Source: Trileptium ribeirensis (taxonomy: Eukaryota > Nematoda > Enoplea > Enoplida > Thoracostomopsidae). Taken from it: a DNA stretch of 64,000 nucleotides. The notes beneath the pieces are model-generated. The model was not told the origin of the DNA and did not search any database. It saw only the letters and a list, made by a program, of their open reading frames with translations. The stretch lies in assembly GCA_030248225.1 (NCBI GenBank), contig JASANE010009957.1, positions 24,891-88,890 of the forward strand, given 5' to 3'. The translations under genes were made by a program, and so were the position numbers. Of this stretch, positions 50,801 through 59,945 are shown one piece after another (position 1 is the stretch's first letter; each line of letters starts with the position of its first letter).

Positions 50801-53800
50801 GGCTTGGATCCGGCCGAGGGAGGTGGTCCGCAACGAGCACGTTAGGTCCGCCCATGAGGTTGCGATAGCTGACGTCTTACGGGTACAGCGTTTGGAAGTG
50901 CGTGGTGCAGCAGCGTCACGTTATTAAATAATTATAAAGTAATGTTTTCAGTCATCTCGAAAGAAAGTGTACATGTTGTTCAATTTGGATCCAGATCCTA
51001 GCCTACTCGGTGGTACATTTTATTCTGGTCAGGATTTTGATATCGAGTTTGCCAATTTATTAAGCCAACAATGCTGTAAATACTTGGAGTTCAAGGTAAT
51101 GTTCATTGACACTGTATAATTATACTTCTTAAGTTATGGTTTATTATTCATATTATCTAGCTTTATTCTAAGCATCTGCAAAGTAAACTGTCGTAATGCC
51201 ACATTTAGCACTCTAAAGGTTGCTATCATACAGGGCGTCAGATTCGTCTGACTTTCTTGCAACAACTGTTATATTTCTTTACCCGAGGTTGCAATATTCT
51301 GGTTTTTCGAAGGTGTGGTGTAATCTTCATGACCGATAGTGGCGAACGTTTTCAATATTTGATATCAAGCACTTTCGACTTTGTATTCAGCTATGTCAAG
51401 AGAATCAGTGTTGTATTCGTAAAGTATGTGGTCAAAAACCAATAATATTCGAGCTTTCTGAACAGCTGTGTGGCAATCTTCAGTTTAGCGTTGTTACAGC
51501 GGCGGTATGCATGGTTGATTTAAGTCTTACCACCCCACTAACATGAACGCTATGGTAGGTCATCTGGTTAGTCCAAGCCTCGGAAATTATAGCAGGGGGG
51601 CCGGTTCACTTGCCGGGGGTGCCAGATTTTGCCGAGGGCCAATTTTTTCCCGGATTTTGTCGCGTTTACACATTAGCCTTGAGTCGGGGGTACCTCCGTT
51701 TTGCCAGGGGGCAGCCCAAAATGCCGGGCCCCCCGCCCTCCACTTTGGACTAGCCAGGTCATACATATGAACTTAATACGCCAATGTGATTGGATCAAAA
51801 AATTTAGAAAATTAACCAACGTTCTTAAACAACACCCATGTTTTTGGGCAAATTTTTCATGCCAGTTTCTTACACAGCACCATCAGTAGGTTAACGTATA
51901 GCATTATATTTGTTTGGTCACAAATAGTGCGTTCATTGCAATATTTTATTGCAACATAGTTATGTTGGTCAAGCCCCAGAAACATTTGGCGTTGTCGCAA
52001 ATTTTCAAAAAATAGCACAAGTTGATAGACAATTATTATATCATGTTTATGACCAACAATTATGGTTTTGTTCCGGGGGTGTTACAGTACCCAGAGTTAA
52101 CTCAGGTAAAGTACGCGCCACGTATGACTATCGCGTTTTAAGCGAGCGAGTCGCTCGCTCTAGGTTTTGAAACTATTTAAATTAATGATAAATTTTTTAT
52201 AGAACAGATTTATTTCGAGCGAGTCGCGAGCGAGCGACGGTCGTTTTTGGAGGGTACTGTACAGCACTACTCACCACAATATTATTTACCGCGCGCCTCG
52301 TTCGTTTCTTGACGAAGCCTGATCGTGGAAAATAAAATGTTTCTTCGTAATTTTGTTATTTGGTCGTTTGGAAACTGGTAGTCAGTGATTGTGACGAGTA
52401 CGTACCATTGGAGTAGTAAACATGTTCCGTAATTTTTTTAATTTGCTCGTTCGCTGGCTTGGAAAGCGACAGTCAATGATTGTGACGAGTACCATTGAAC
52501 TAGTAAACATGTTTCGTAGTTTTTTAACTTGTTCGGTGTTCGCTAGCTTGGAAAGCGACAGTCAGTGGTTGTAACCGGTACCATTAAAGTGGTAAACATG
52601 TTGCTTCGTAATTTTATCATTTAGTCTTTGTGATTCGTTTCGTGATATAATTTATATTATAATTTACTCGTTGTTCGCTTGTAAAGCGATAGTCAGTGAT
52701 TCTAACGAGTATCATTGAAGTGATAGACATTTTTATCGTAATCATTAAACATCTTACCAAAATTTGTAAACTTTCTGTGGCGGTGCCACGTTGCCGTATG
52801 TTAAGCATTCTTATTTTTTATCCATTCACCTCGGGCCAGTACTTTTCCGCAATTGCAGACATGCAAAATAAAATATGTTATTGTTTTAATTGAAATTTTG
52901 CTGAAATACATCGAGCTGGAGCTTCCCCGTAGGAGACCGATACCAAAGTTTCTTCGTAGTATGATGTGTCTCCTAACTTAACGTTGGAAAAAGCTTTTAA
53001 TACACAGGTTTGGTTAGGTTGGAAAAGTGCTCACTTTACATCTTACGCATCAGAGGAATTATAACTGGGCAATCTGGCAAATCGATTTTAATTTATGATA
53101 TGTTAATTCCAGAATTTCGAATTAAAATACGTATTTTTGTAACTTTGTAAAAGCTTGTATGCAACCTATGATATTGGTTACGTTTTGTGTCGTAATCAAA
53201 TTAATGAAACTTGGCATTAGTTTAAACCTAGTTTTCACTGTCAAGTGAAAATGGAAATATCGTTGGCTTGATTGTTTTGAGTACATGTCCGTAAACTGCT
53301 CTAGAGGCGGCTGTACTGTACTTTCGATTAAACACTGCCGATATTATAGCACAGTGTGAGTCGTTTATCAAGTATTCAACATCACTACAACTGTCAGCAT
53401 TGTATTTTCTTGCCACATGTCTAAAATTTTAGTTTATCCAAAATACATAGCTGCACAACACCTAGTTTTAACATTTCCAACTTTTAACGCTTATACTTTT
53501 AGAGAACACCGATAGAAATATTCTTGTAAAAATATAAATTCTGGACAAATCTTAGATTGTAATGTACAATCACGGACATGAGTCGCTTTGCGGATACAGC
53601 ACAGGCACGCACGCTACCTTGTTTCAATACATTTACGTGCTTGTGCGTTTAGACGGAGTTCGTTTAACGCATGTACGTCGTGATGGTTGAGGATGCTTGT
53701 AATGCGATTTCGCGCGTGTAAGGGCATGTGTGGGTGCTGGTTAATAATTATACATCCGTAGTTGTACAGCGAAAATATTATTCTTTTCTTTTAGGCAGCC

Positions 53801-56800
53801 GCTGCTAAAGAAAAATACGTAGAACCGATGGCGCGGAAATATGCGTCTTATGTGCCATCATCGGAAGTTCTCGAACACATAAAGCAACTCAGAATTAGTA
53901 CGGTATGAACATAGCGTTGATATTTCTATTTATTATCAACAGGGAATTGAGCCGCGCTTGCAGTATAACCTTGTGGTTTCTCCGCTTACCATTAAAGTAT
54001 TTTTGTGCGTTAACATTTTTACCGCAGGGTGTATACCCTAGGTTCCTATTAATATGAAACGATAATTTTCTGTCTGGAAAGCGACCTCTGCTACTGTTGC
54101 TTAGTAGAAATTTGAGGTGGCTTGCGAAGTTTATTTGGCACGCATAAATGAAGGGGCCCTGCACATGGGTTCAGTACTTACTAACTTTTATAATAATATA
54201 TACTACACTTTTTAATGAGGTTGTTCACTTTAGTTAACACTGCAATAAGGCTTTAGTAACATAGATACACTGGCTTGTTTCTTATGTCTGTGTAGCTGTG
54301 TTAATTTATCAATTATTGTTCTTTGTTAATTATTCTTATTATTTAGCGTCTAGTGTGTAAAACTATTACTATAAGTCTGTGTGTAAAACATCGGCATCTG
54401 ATTAACGAAACTGTGATTGACTTGTTTCAGAACGCATTCGTATGTTAATATCGGTTAGAGTTATCGGATACAAAACGATAACTACATACGTCCGCGTTTG
54501 AACTTAAGTTACTGTAAAACCTTTGCACTGATTGTTAGTCATAGTGCTCCGTGTTGTCGGACGACAGAAATGCCAAAAACAAAAAAGGAATTTGTAATTT
54601 TCATGGAATTTGCATGTTTATGTCCTTGCAATTTGCTTGGTTTCTAGATTGTGCTTGATCAGGATGATGGAATATGTTCGTATGTACATTACGCTAGCCA
54701 GTGGGTATCAGTAAGAGCACTGAAAGGTTTATGAAATTGATACATCAAAGAAATAAATAATTACTTATATATCTTTTGCGCTGACAACAGTAAGCTGTAT
54801 AGCTGTTTTAGGAGTGTTAGTTTCGGTGTAATCTGCTGTTTCACCTTGCATCATACTTGCTTCATAGAAACTACCTTTCCCCCATGGAGGTGTCGAATCC
54901 CTTTCCCCTCGGTGCGAGCATTATAGCATGTGCCCCGACACCCCATTGTCCAAACCGGCAGGTCATACGGCGGTGCTACCCCGGCCGATAGTCTAACCTT
55001 CAACCTCCCCAAAGGCCTTCCTGGAACCGTGGAACATATGAGCGAGATTAATGGAAACAATGACCATTACTAGCTTAAACGTTGCGCACTTTGTTGTAGG
55101 CTACATTGCTGTCCAGCGATACTTTTCAGCGTTGCATGTATAATTCTCTGGACTTAACCATTAAGGTAAATCTACAGTATTCGCCAAAAATGACTGTCGC
55201 TCGCTCAAAATAAATTTGTTCTTAAAGTAGAATTATTAATTTAAATAGTTGCGAAATCTCGAGCAGAGCCACTCGCTCCCTGGGATTGCGAGGGTCATTT
55301 CTGGCCGGTACTGGATCATTTATTGAGTCCATTTGTAGTCGACTTCAAAGTATTCTGTACACGTCTTAATCTTTTAATCTTCAGGTTTTAGAATATTGCT
55401 TGTTTTCGTGCATTAATTCATTTCTACCGTAAGCAGGATATACGACACCAGTAAATACCTTTATTACCCAACAATCCCAGCGCAGCATCTAGTAATCACG
55501 CTATGTTAGCCTAATAATCGTTGGACGTTCATCACGATATTTGTATGAAGTACATATTTATGTAACATAAAGACCGAAGTCAATTTATTCTGTTAGAAAT
55601 TTTCTAATAATTTATTATTAGTACAATGTTCCTTTCACAGGAGTAATGTTCGCTATTAAAATTTTTTTTCACACTCATTTTTCAAATAAGCTGTTCATGT
55701 GTTCCTCCAGAACATATAAACTTTGTTCGATTTCTGGCTGAAGAGTGACATTCATCGCTGACGAAAGTTGTGTTTTGGTTTTCGTTCTTTTTAGGTTGAT
55801 TTGAAGCTTAGTGATATCGAATCTGTGCTTAATACACTTGTGTATGACGGTAAAGCCGAACGGACGACCGGAAATGCTGGGGTTCAGCTGTATCGTGCGG
55901 TACCCGCCTTAATGCCGTCGTCTGGCCTTGTTCGAATTCCATGTGGCTTGTGTCCAGTAAGTGCTATTAAATTTCTAGCTTTACTGTGTTTAAAAGATTT
56001 GTAAGGAGCCCTGAGAAATAATTAGATTTTAAAATACAGTTTATTGCAATTTGGCAAGAGCTCCTGCCAAACATGACTTTCTACCGCTCGCTACTAAGAA
56101 AGATTTTTTATAAAAATAACTTTTTTATGAAATATAGTACTTTCGGCTTAGTTATTTTATCGCACTGGTAAGGTACAGTCGTGGCCAGAAATTAATGCAA
56201 AATAATTGGTCGAAATTTCGATCGATTTCGATTAAACGAAATTTCTATCGATTGAGATTTCGATCGTTTTAGATTGCACTTATTCTTTTTGAATACATAG
56301 TCAAACTTCTAGGCTGAATTTTGAAGCCTTGTGAAAAGTACGAGTTGTGTGAGGTTGTTAGTGTTTTCTCATGATCGCAATCACAATTCACCAGTGCTAG
56401 CAAAAACGATGATTGTTGTTGCTGTAGCCGTTGTGGCCAATATTACGCATTCAGCAGTCTTGTTCCCATCGAGCACTTACAGGAATTTTGCCACCTCGAC
56501 TGATTTGCACCATAGAACAGCGACACGTAGATTTGTCGGTTTATCGGGACATTAAGAAGATGTTTGACATTGTGATGTTTTTATGACAAATATTGGGCAT
56601 TCATTAAGATCATCTTCATCGATACGAGTTCGATTACAGAAATCTGATCAACGTTGACGAGCGTAGTCCTCGCTCTTCGGTTGAGACTGGTTTCTCATTT
56701 GTCGACAGGTTGTGAAACGGTGTTCAGGATTCGGATCTTTTGGTAGCCACTTGATGTCATTTTGTTCTGTTTCCGTGTGTATTTGATGTAAAGCTACGCG

Positions 56801-58846
56801 AAATTTTTCAGAGCTGAGTATTTGACGATCACGAATGTGACCTTCAAGCGGCGTGTTGTAGGTGGTAGGTCGAGAAATTTTCTTTTAGGATGGCCTAGGT
56901 TGCAATCAACTAAAAATATTGTTTCGTTTGCATTTCGAAGTGTTCTTTGATTTGCATTGCTTTAGTTTCATGTGTAAATGATTGACACTTGTCATTCGGT
57001 GGCAGCCTGTAACAATGCGCAGTGCTTGATTTTGTGCTATCTGAAGTTTGCACCAGGTTGTAGCACTGATAACTGCTGAACAAAAGGGGGCGCCGTATTC
57101 CGCAGCTGAGCGGCCAACTTTGTAGGTTTCCTTGTGTTCCTATGAGCCTTTTCTTTGTGTTGACACCATTCTGTAACTGTGGGTTGCCGTAGAATGCTGC
57201 GCTAACGCACAATACCAGCTGCTAAATTGTTGTGAGGCGTGAAGGTATACTAGGTATCATGCACAACCCTTAGCACTTTAGGCGTCTTATTCAGTGGGAT
57301 ATGGGTTCCGTTGAGTTGGATTTAAGGAACTTTGTTCTGTCTGGATTGAAATGTGAACCGCGTTCCAGTGAATTATTTTTTCAGTTGGAACCATCAAATG
57401 TTCTGTGGTAAATTGTTGCATTAGGTATGCCGGTGTGAAGTCGACGATTTCGTATTCATCTACGAATCATGGTCTCGTGGCAGCTAGAGATATGTCGTTT
57501 TAGTATTATACTTTGCAGCATTTACGATAAATCAGTGGTTTTCGCAGGCATCTTTGACAGGTAAAAGTTGAGTAGTTTCGGGTATGTAACCACTTCTTAA
57601 AGGAACACCGACTCGTATACGTTATGAAACATCGATGCCGTTTTCGGTGTTTTTTAAAAATGGTGGTTATTTGCAATTATGCTCTAATGTACGCTGCTGG
57701 ATTATTATGTAGTCTCGAATTTTTTGTATATTTTTTAGTTATTTCGAAACAGTTTGCATTAATTTTTCATGCATTAATCCTAGTCGGATATTACCATAGT
57801 GTATTGATATGTTTGAATGTCTGCTAGCAACTTTTTGTCGCTGTAATATTCAAACAGAAGCAAAGATGCAGTAGTTTGTCGCATTATAGAGCTTTTTCCG
57901 GTGCTGTCAATACTGCCCCATTTATCTTCATAGTTTACCGTTTCAAGCATAGTCAAGAACTTAAGGACGCGGCCTCTGGCCACGTATTGTTTAATGACGT
58001 GATATATCTTTACACTGCGGTACAATAGGCTGCTGAATAATGCCGAGATTTACAAAAAATGTCAATTTCGTGGCTGCTGAATACTGATATTACATTTTTG
58101 TTGAAAATACATTGTCTTGATGTTAATTTTTAGCAGATACTGAAATTTTGGCACATTGCACCTTTACTTGTGAAAGAGCGAGTGGTTAGGCGATGACAGT
58201 CCCTCTGACTTAGGCTTAGTCTCAGTCTAAGTTTTATGTAAGATGCGAAGATTAGGCTTTATCGAGAATGGCACAGCATGCATATCACTTAGGTTTCTAA
58301 CACGTTACATGGGCCAAAATACTTATGTAGATAAAAATAGAAACTCAGTGTATAATATAATTTTTATGTACGACGGTTTACACTAGGGTTACTGTCGCGG
58401 CCAGGAATAGGTGCAAAAGAATCGAATCGATTAAACGAAATTTCGAATGCTCTTATTTTTATCCACGACAGTACTTCAAGCTTAATATATTTGCCTAAGT
58501 TACAATAGTTGTCAGAAATAATGTAATGTTTTCGTCGATATTCACTCGACGTTCTTTTGATATTCTGCGAAGAATTGCAGATTTTTTTCGAAACTCGTTT
58601 GCAGGCCAATAAACTTTGTTCGATTTCTGTTCCATGTGCATTCGTTCGAAAGTCGGCAGACATTTTAGCAAGTACTGTAGTAATTTCAATATGTACATAC
58701 ATTAATTATGATTAAAAACTACAATTGCATTCTATGTCAAAAATATCGCAATGTTTATAAAATTTCAGGTTTTTGAAGATTGCCACGCCGGATTTGTAAT
58801 ATCGCCTGCGAATTGTGAATATTTGAAGAAATGGTTGAACACGTGA
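32756..58846 (+). CDS. POLR3F: DNA-directed RNA polymerase III subunit RPC6 (POLR3F), complete nine-exon gene
   Basis: RPC6 (RPC39/RPC34 family) is a Pol III-specific winged-helix subunit. With RPC3 and RPC7 it forms the heterotrimer that helps recruit Pol III to TFIIIB and open promoters of tRNA, 5S and U6 genes in the nucleus. Nine exons (32756-32823, 36558-36675, 39791-39858, 41884-41951, 42987-43099, 50952-51095, 53795-53902, 55795-55956, 58769-58846) have GT...AG boundaries and join without a frame break into 308 residues, against about 316 in human. Winged-helix regions span roughly residues 20-160 (NGVSDGEVQAAL, GIWVRDIRIKSNLP, LNKTLRSLETKKLIK). The SRKKVYMLFNL strand and the GGTFYSGQDFD segment follow. 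The C-terminus has C279-x2-C282-x5-C288-x10-C299, the family's iron-sulfur cluster ligands. The start is the first ATG after an in-frame stop at 32720. Identification is secure, and exact donors for exons 2 and 4 (GTTCAT, GTTGTT) are the least certain points. Confidence 0.95.
33181..33558 (+). mobile_element. MITE with GAGCGGAGCGA inverted ends, copy 1 (intron 1)
   Basis: The left end TTGAGCGGAGCGAGGTCGCC is mirrored by TGCCGTCGCTCTGCTCAA at 33521-33538. The interior shares long stretches with the reverse strand of 45557-46067, for example GAAAGCTTATCATGTGAGGA and TTGGCAACTTGCCAATTTTA. The homology continues past the inverted repeat to GTAGTTCCACTACGA in both copies. Confidence 0.75.
33559..35215. 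other. intron 1 interior, no gene seen
   Basis: Contains a degraded repeat (CGGACGGACACGGTAAAATTT, related to 24.43 kb). Short frames at 33610-33795 and 34896-35123 have no recognisable content. Confidence 0.4.
35216..36197 (-). mobile_element. LTR-like repeat family, copy B (intron 1)
   Basis: Reverse-strand copy of the family at 28236 and 44819. Read on the - strand, it starts TCAAGGAATAACCGGAACCG, has the TTAAACTTAATGTATTG block near 36050, TATAAATGAGGCAAACTGTT (about 35615-35634), TTTCAATAAA (35590-35600), and the GAACCGGAGCC-rich tail. It is the most complete copy and carries both ACCGGAA-rich ends. Confidence 0.7.
36558..36675 (+). CDS. POLR3F: POLR3F exon 2
   Basis: Acceptor TTTTCTAG, residues 23-62, first winged helix (GQRSNGVSDGEVQAALSEIS, then SRAAIINGLLAK). 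It aligns to the human segment that ends in AVAINRLLS. The donor AAAG|GTTCAT is weak but is the one that keeps phase with exon 3. Confidence 0.88.
36900..37189 (+). mobile_element. tRNA-derived SINE with target-site duplication (intron 2)
   Basis: An A box (TGGCCGAGTGG, 36914-36924) and a B box (AGTTCGAATCC, 36958-36968) at tRNA spacing are preceded and followed by TATG(T/C)GCCTGCAAGT at 36900-36914 and 37175-37189, a 15-base direct repeat with one mismatch. Between the boxes, CTTCATAATCGTGAAG resembles a tRNA-Met-type anticodon arm. After the tRNA head, CTCCTTGGGCAAGAGACTCA and ACAATTGC resemble the conserved central domain seen in several metazoan SINE families. It is about 260 bases and non-autonomous. 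Confidence 0.8.
37190..39790. other. rest of intron 2, no gene seen
   Basis: No supported exon. A weakly similar segment (GGGACAAAGC with an AAAA(C/T)ACC... continuation) occurs at 38957 and 39327 after T-rich acceptors. These are likely copies of one old repeat. Confidence 0.4.
39791..39858 (+). CDS. POLR3F: POLR3F exon 3
   Basis: Acceptor TAACTTTAG, 22 codons and two bases, reading GKVDLFKSGTTLRYKLRDTA. It matches the human GQLDLLRSNTGLLYRIKDS segment position by position. The frame is not the longest open one here. The exon is identified by family alignment and by both phases (0 in, 2 out). Confidence 0.85.
40781..40879. mobile_element. mariner-type MITE family 1, copy 1 (intron 3)
   Basis: It begins TACAGTCTCGGTCAGAAATA and ends TTTGGTTGCGACTGTA, mutually inverted over about 25 bases. 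TA at both ends fits a Tc1/mariner target. It is 99 bases. The centre is a palindrome (TCGTTTAAACGAAATTTCGAT). Relatives are at 56174 and 58390. Confidence 0.8.
41004..41123 (+). pseudogene. possible transposase helix-turn-helix remnant
   Basis: A 39-codon frame starting MEVFSVEQACYLPASYSTRK resembles the MExFSxEQRxFLV...Y...S opening of the small HTH domain (DUF4817-like) at the start of some animal transposon proteins. It is too short and diverged to be sure. It lies in POLR3F intron 3 and takes no part in that gene. Confidence 0.25.
41884..41951 (+). CDS. POLR3F: POLR3F exon 4
   Basis: Acceptor TTATTTTTAG. Residues 85-108 read KMHGADQEERIVYKMIEDSG after the split codon, closely matching human KMKGSDNQEKLVYQIIEDAG. 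It ends in phase 1 at AAAAG|GTTGTT. Confidence 0.9.
42987..43099 (+). CDS. POLR3F: POLR3F exon 5
   Basis: Acceptor TATATTTTAG. Encodes GIWVRDIRIKSNLPQAMLNK and TLRSLETKKLIKSVKLVG, the second winged helix and the best conserved part of the protein. Strong donor GGG|GTACGT, phase 0. Confidence 0.93.
43100..44089. other. start of intron 5, no gene seen
   Basis: Contains a palindromic segment of GGTCC/GGACC words (43240-43300, for example CGGTCCGGACCGACCGGTCC). Frames at 43230-43430 and 43588-43806 are not supported. Confidence 0.4.
44090..44690 (-). repeat. dispersed repeat family D, copy 2 (intron 5)
   Basis: Reverse-strand counterpart of 29360-30010, collinear over most of its length. The 125-codon minus-strand frame at 44536-44913 lies over it and the next element and is not a gene. 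Confidence 0.65.
44819..45545 (+). mobile_element. LTR-like repeat family, copy C (intron 5)
   Basis: Starts ATCAAGGAATAACCGGAACC and shares the internal blocks and the TATAAATGAGGCAAACTGTG (45400) / CAGTTTCAATAAATAC (45428) pair with copies A and B. It lacks the 3' part, which is replaced near 45557 by the MITE copy 2. The 116-codon frame at 44956-45306 is internal to the repeat. Confidence 0.7.
45557..46067 (-). mobile_element. MITE with GAGCGGAGCGA inverted ends, copy 2 (intron 5)
   Basis: Inverted relative to 33181-33558 and about 150 bases longer, with extra sequence at about 45600-45785. Ends: TTGAGCGGAGCGACGGCA at 45576-45593 and CTCGCTCCGCTCAA at 46054-46067. Confidence 0.72.
46311..46800. 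mobile_element. ~490-bp element with 35-bp inverted ends (intron 5)
   Basis: ATGACCCCATCAACCATCCT...TTTTGTAAT on the left is mirrored by ATTACAAATTAGGATGGATG...GGGGTCA on the right, about 29 of 35 positions. The interior contains GTTCGCGAACAAA palindromes and GCGAACACAAAATGGCTAG. A diverged part of the same family lies at about 59760-59945. No transposase is present. Confidence 0.65.
46801..50951. other. rest of intron 5, no supported gene
   Basis: Several frames of 60-100 codons occur (47142-47414, 47418-47693 on -, 48759-49055 on -) without recognisable domains. 50320-50900 differs in base composition: an open stretch reading PKEFEIVAPAEDLASGLRSE and a GC-rich tail (50680-50850) suggest a decayed retroelement. 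Confidence 0.35.
50952..51095 (+). CDS. POLR3F: POLR3F exon 6
   Basis: Acceptor TGTTTTCAG. 48 codons read SSRKKVYMLFNLDPDPSLLG, then GTFYSGQDFDIEFANLLSQQ and CCKYLEFK. Donor AAG|GTAATG, phase 0. It follows the largest intron, 7.9 kb. Confidence 0.95.
51096..52082. other. first part of intron 6, no gene seen
   Basis: A GC-rich segment at 51590-51750 (GGGGGGCCGG, GGGCCCCCCGCCC) gives open frames by composition only. Confidence 0.4.
52083..52261. mobile_element. MITE family 2, copy 1 (intron 6)
   Basis: TA|CAGTACCC on the left and GGGTACTG|TA on the right, 179 bases. Inside are GAGCGAGTCGCTCGCTC palindromes at both ends and an AATTTAAAT-rich centre. Its reverse strand is collinear with 55173-55313. 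Confidence 0.8.
52262..53794. other. rest of intron 6
   Basis: 52350-52740 contains three to four diverged copies of a ~110-bp unit built on AAAGCGACAGTCAGTGATTG, GACGAGTACCATTG and AAACATGTTTCGTA. Nothing coding is seen. Confidence 0.5.
53795..53902 (+). CDS. POLR3F: POLR3F exon 7
   Basis: Acceptor TCTTTTAG. 36 codons read KEKYVEPMARKYASYVPSSE, then VLEHIKQLRIST, the third helical region. Donor ACG|GTATGA, phase 0. Confidence 0.92.
55173..55313. mobile_element. MITE family 2, copy 2 (intron 7)
   Basis: TA|CAGTATTCGCCAAAAATGAC on the left, GGTCATTTCTGGCCGGTACTG on the right, inverted relative to copy 1, with the same GTCGCTCGCTC and TTAATTTAAATAGTT blocks. The right-hand TA is lost. Confidence 0.75.
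55795..55956 (+). CDS. POLR3F: POLR3F exon 8
   Basis: Acceptor TTCTTTTTAG. 54 codons read VDLKLSDIESVLNTLVYDGK, then LYRAVPALMPSSGLVRIPCG and LCP. It carries the first two iron-sulfur cysteines. Strong donor CCA|GTAAGT, phase 0. The loop between VYDGKAER and VQLYRAV is shorter than in the human protein. Confidence 0.95.
56174..56305. mobile_element. mariner-type MITE family 1, copy 2 (intron 8)
   Basis: It begins TACAGTCGTGGCCAGAAATT. The centre repeats CGATCGATTTCGATTAAACG and GAAATTTCTATCGATTGAG, so it is expanded relative to copy 1. The right end (ATTGCACTTATTC) is decayed. Confidence 0.65.
56306..58389. other. intron 8 interior, no gene seen
   Basis: Frames of 60-100 codons (56331-56555, 56910-57212 on -, 57624-57827, 57780-58025 on -) have no recognisable content. 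TTAGGC-like words occur at 58208-58260. Confidence 0.4.
58390..58473. mobile_element. mariner-type MITE family 1, copy 3 (intron 8)
   Basis: TACTGTCGCGGCCAGGAATA on the left and TTATCCACGACAGTA on the right, TA at both ends, 84 bases, with the same TCGATTAAACGAAATTTCG centre. Confidence 0.75.
58769..58846 (+). CDS. POLR3F: POLR3F exon 9 (terminal)
   Basis: Acceptor AAATTTCAG. It reads VFEDCHAGFVISPANCEYLK, then KWLNT and TGA. It holds the last two cluster cysteines and the family's (I/E)SP-x-NC-x-Y motif. I see no AATAAA in the following 1.6 kb, so the polyadenylation site is unplaced. Confidence 0.93.
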   Translation, partial: VFEDCHAGFVISPANCEYLKKWLNT

Positions 58847-59285
58847 CATCATGAACAGCAAGAAAGTTTTGTCATACCAGTAGCAGTGATTTTAGTTTTA
58901 TGCTTTTGAAATAGATGATGCGATCGAATGCTTTTATACGTGACTGTCTTTAGATGACGTGTTCAGTGCGTAATAGAATACGACATCAAACACTGTGAGA
59001 CAGTGTTATTCGGCGCGTACTAAAACATCGCATTCAGGTTTTATGAAGACGTATTAAGCCTTGGTTTCTCTTGGAAACATATTTCGGAATTTTATTGTTG
59101 GCTTGCCCGCTGGTAAGGTTACAGTCAATACTCATAGCCTATAATGTAGGCTTATGCATTATGTCAGATGTAAACTTCTTGCAGAAGTTTAGTCGAACTG
59201 GATAATTATCTTCATAAGTATAACTAGTACCTCGCAAAGCGAGGGGAATCGGCAGTAAAAGCGGCTATTCTGCGCTGAGTGAGCT

Positions 59286-59525
59286 TTTAGTCAGCTCAAA
59301 TTCACCGTCTCTTAGTTTCTTTAAAGTCTCACCATAGCAATGTATACCAACAATATTTTAAACTGGGATCTTTGCGGCCATTTTAACACCGTAGATCCAT
59401 TTTAGTCAGCTCCAATTCGCCGTCTCTTGGTCGCTTTAAAGTCTCGCCATAGCAATTGTATATCAACAATATTTTAATCTCGGATCTTTACGGTCATTTT
59501 AATCGCATTCAACATCGTAGACCCT
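59286..59525 (+). repeat. tandem duplication of a ~115-bp unit
   Basis: TTTAGTCAGCTC(A/C)AATTC(A/G)CCG followed by TCTCTTAG/GG opens both units (59286 and 59400). Both continue with TTTAAAGTCTC(A/G)CCATAGCAA and CAACAATATTTTAA in order. There are two copies only. Confidence 0.8.
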
Positions 59526-59759
59526 TTTATTTTTGTTCTCCAATGACTAAAAAACGAAGACATTTGGAATTTACAAAACAGAAATTTTAAGAAGAATTGT
59601 AATTTGAAGAGTTATTTGAACATTTTTAATATGTTAACGCAAATACTGTTGCTTTTATCGTAATGAGTAACTCTGGAACCTATAATTACAGACACATTCC
59701 TATGCCCAAAATATTAGGGAATAATTGGAATTCAAGCTCGTGGCGTTCATGGACAGAAC

Positions 59760-59945
59760 TAGCTTAAATCAAATTCGTTAAACTTTCGTTCGCGAAAGTT
59801 TCGGTAATTTTACTTTAACTTTCACGAACACAAAATGACTAGATTTCAATCGCAGATTAGTGTATTTGCAATTAGTGTAAATTACAAAATAGGATGATTG
59901 GTAAAATAACCTTAATGCTGACTCGCGCATGACAAAACCAAGTCT
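59760..59945. mobile_element. diverged part of the 46.3-kb TIR element
   Basis: ACGAACACAAAATGACTAGA, then ATTACAAAATAGGATGATTG and GACTCGCGCATGA match the right half of 46311-46815 in order. The left end is not clear. Confidence 0.5.
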
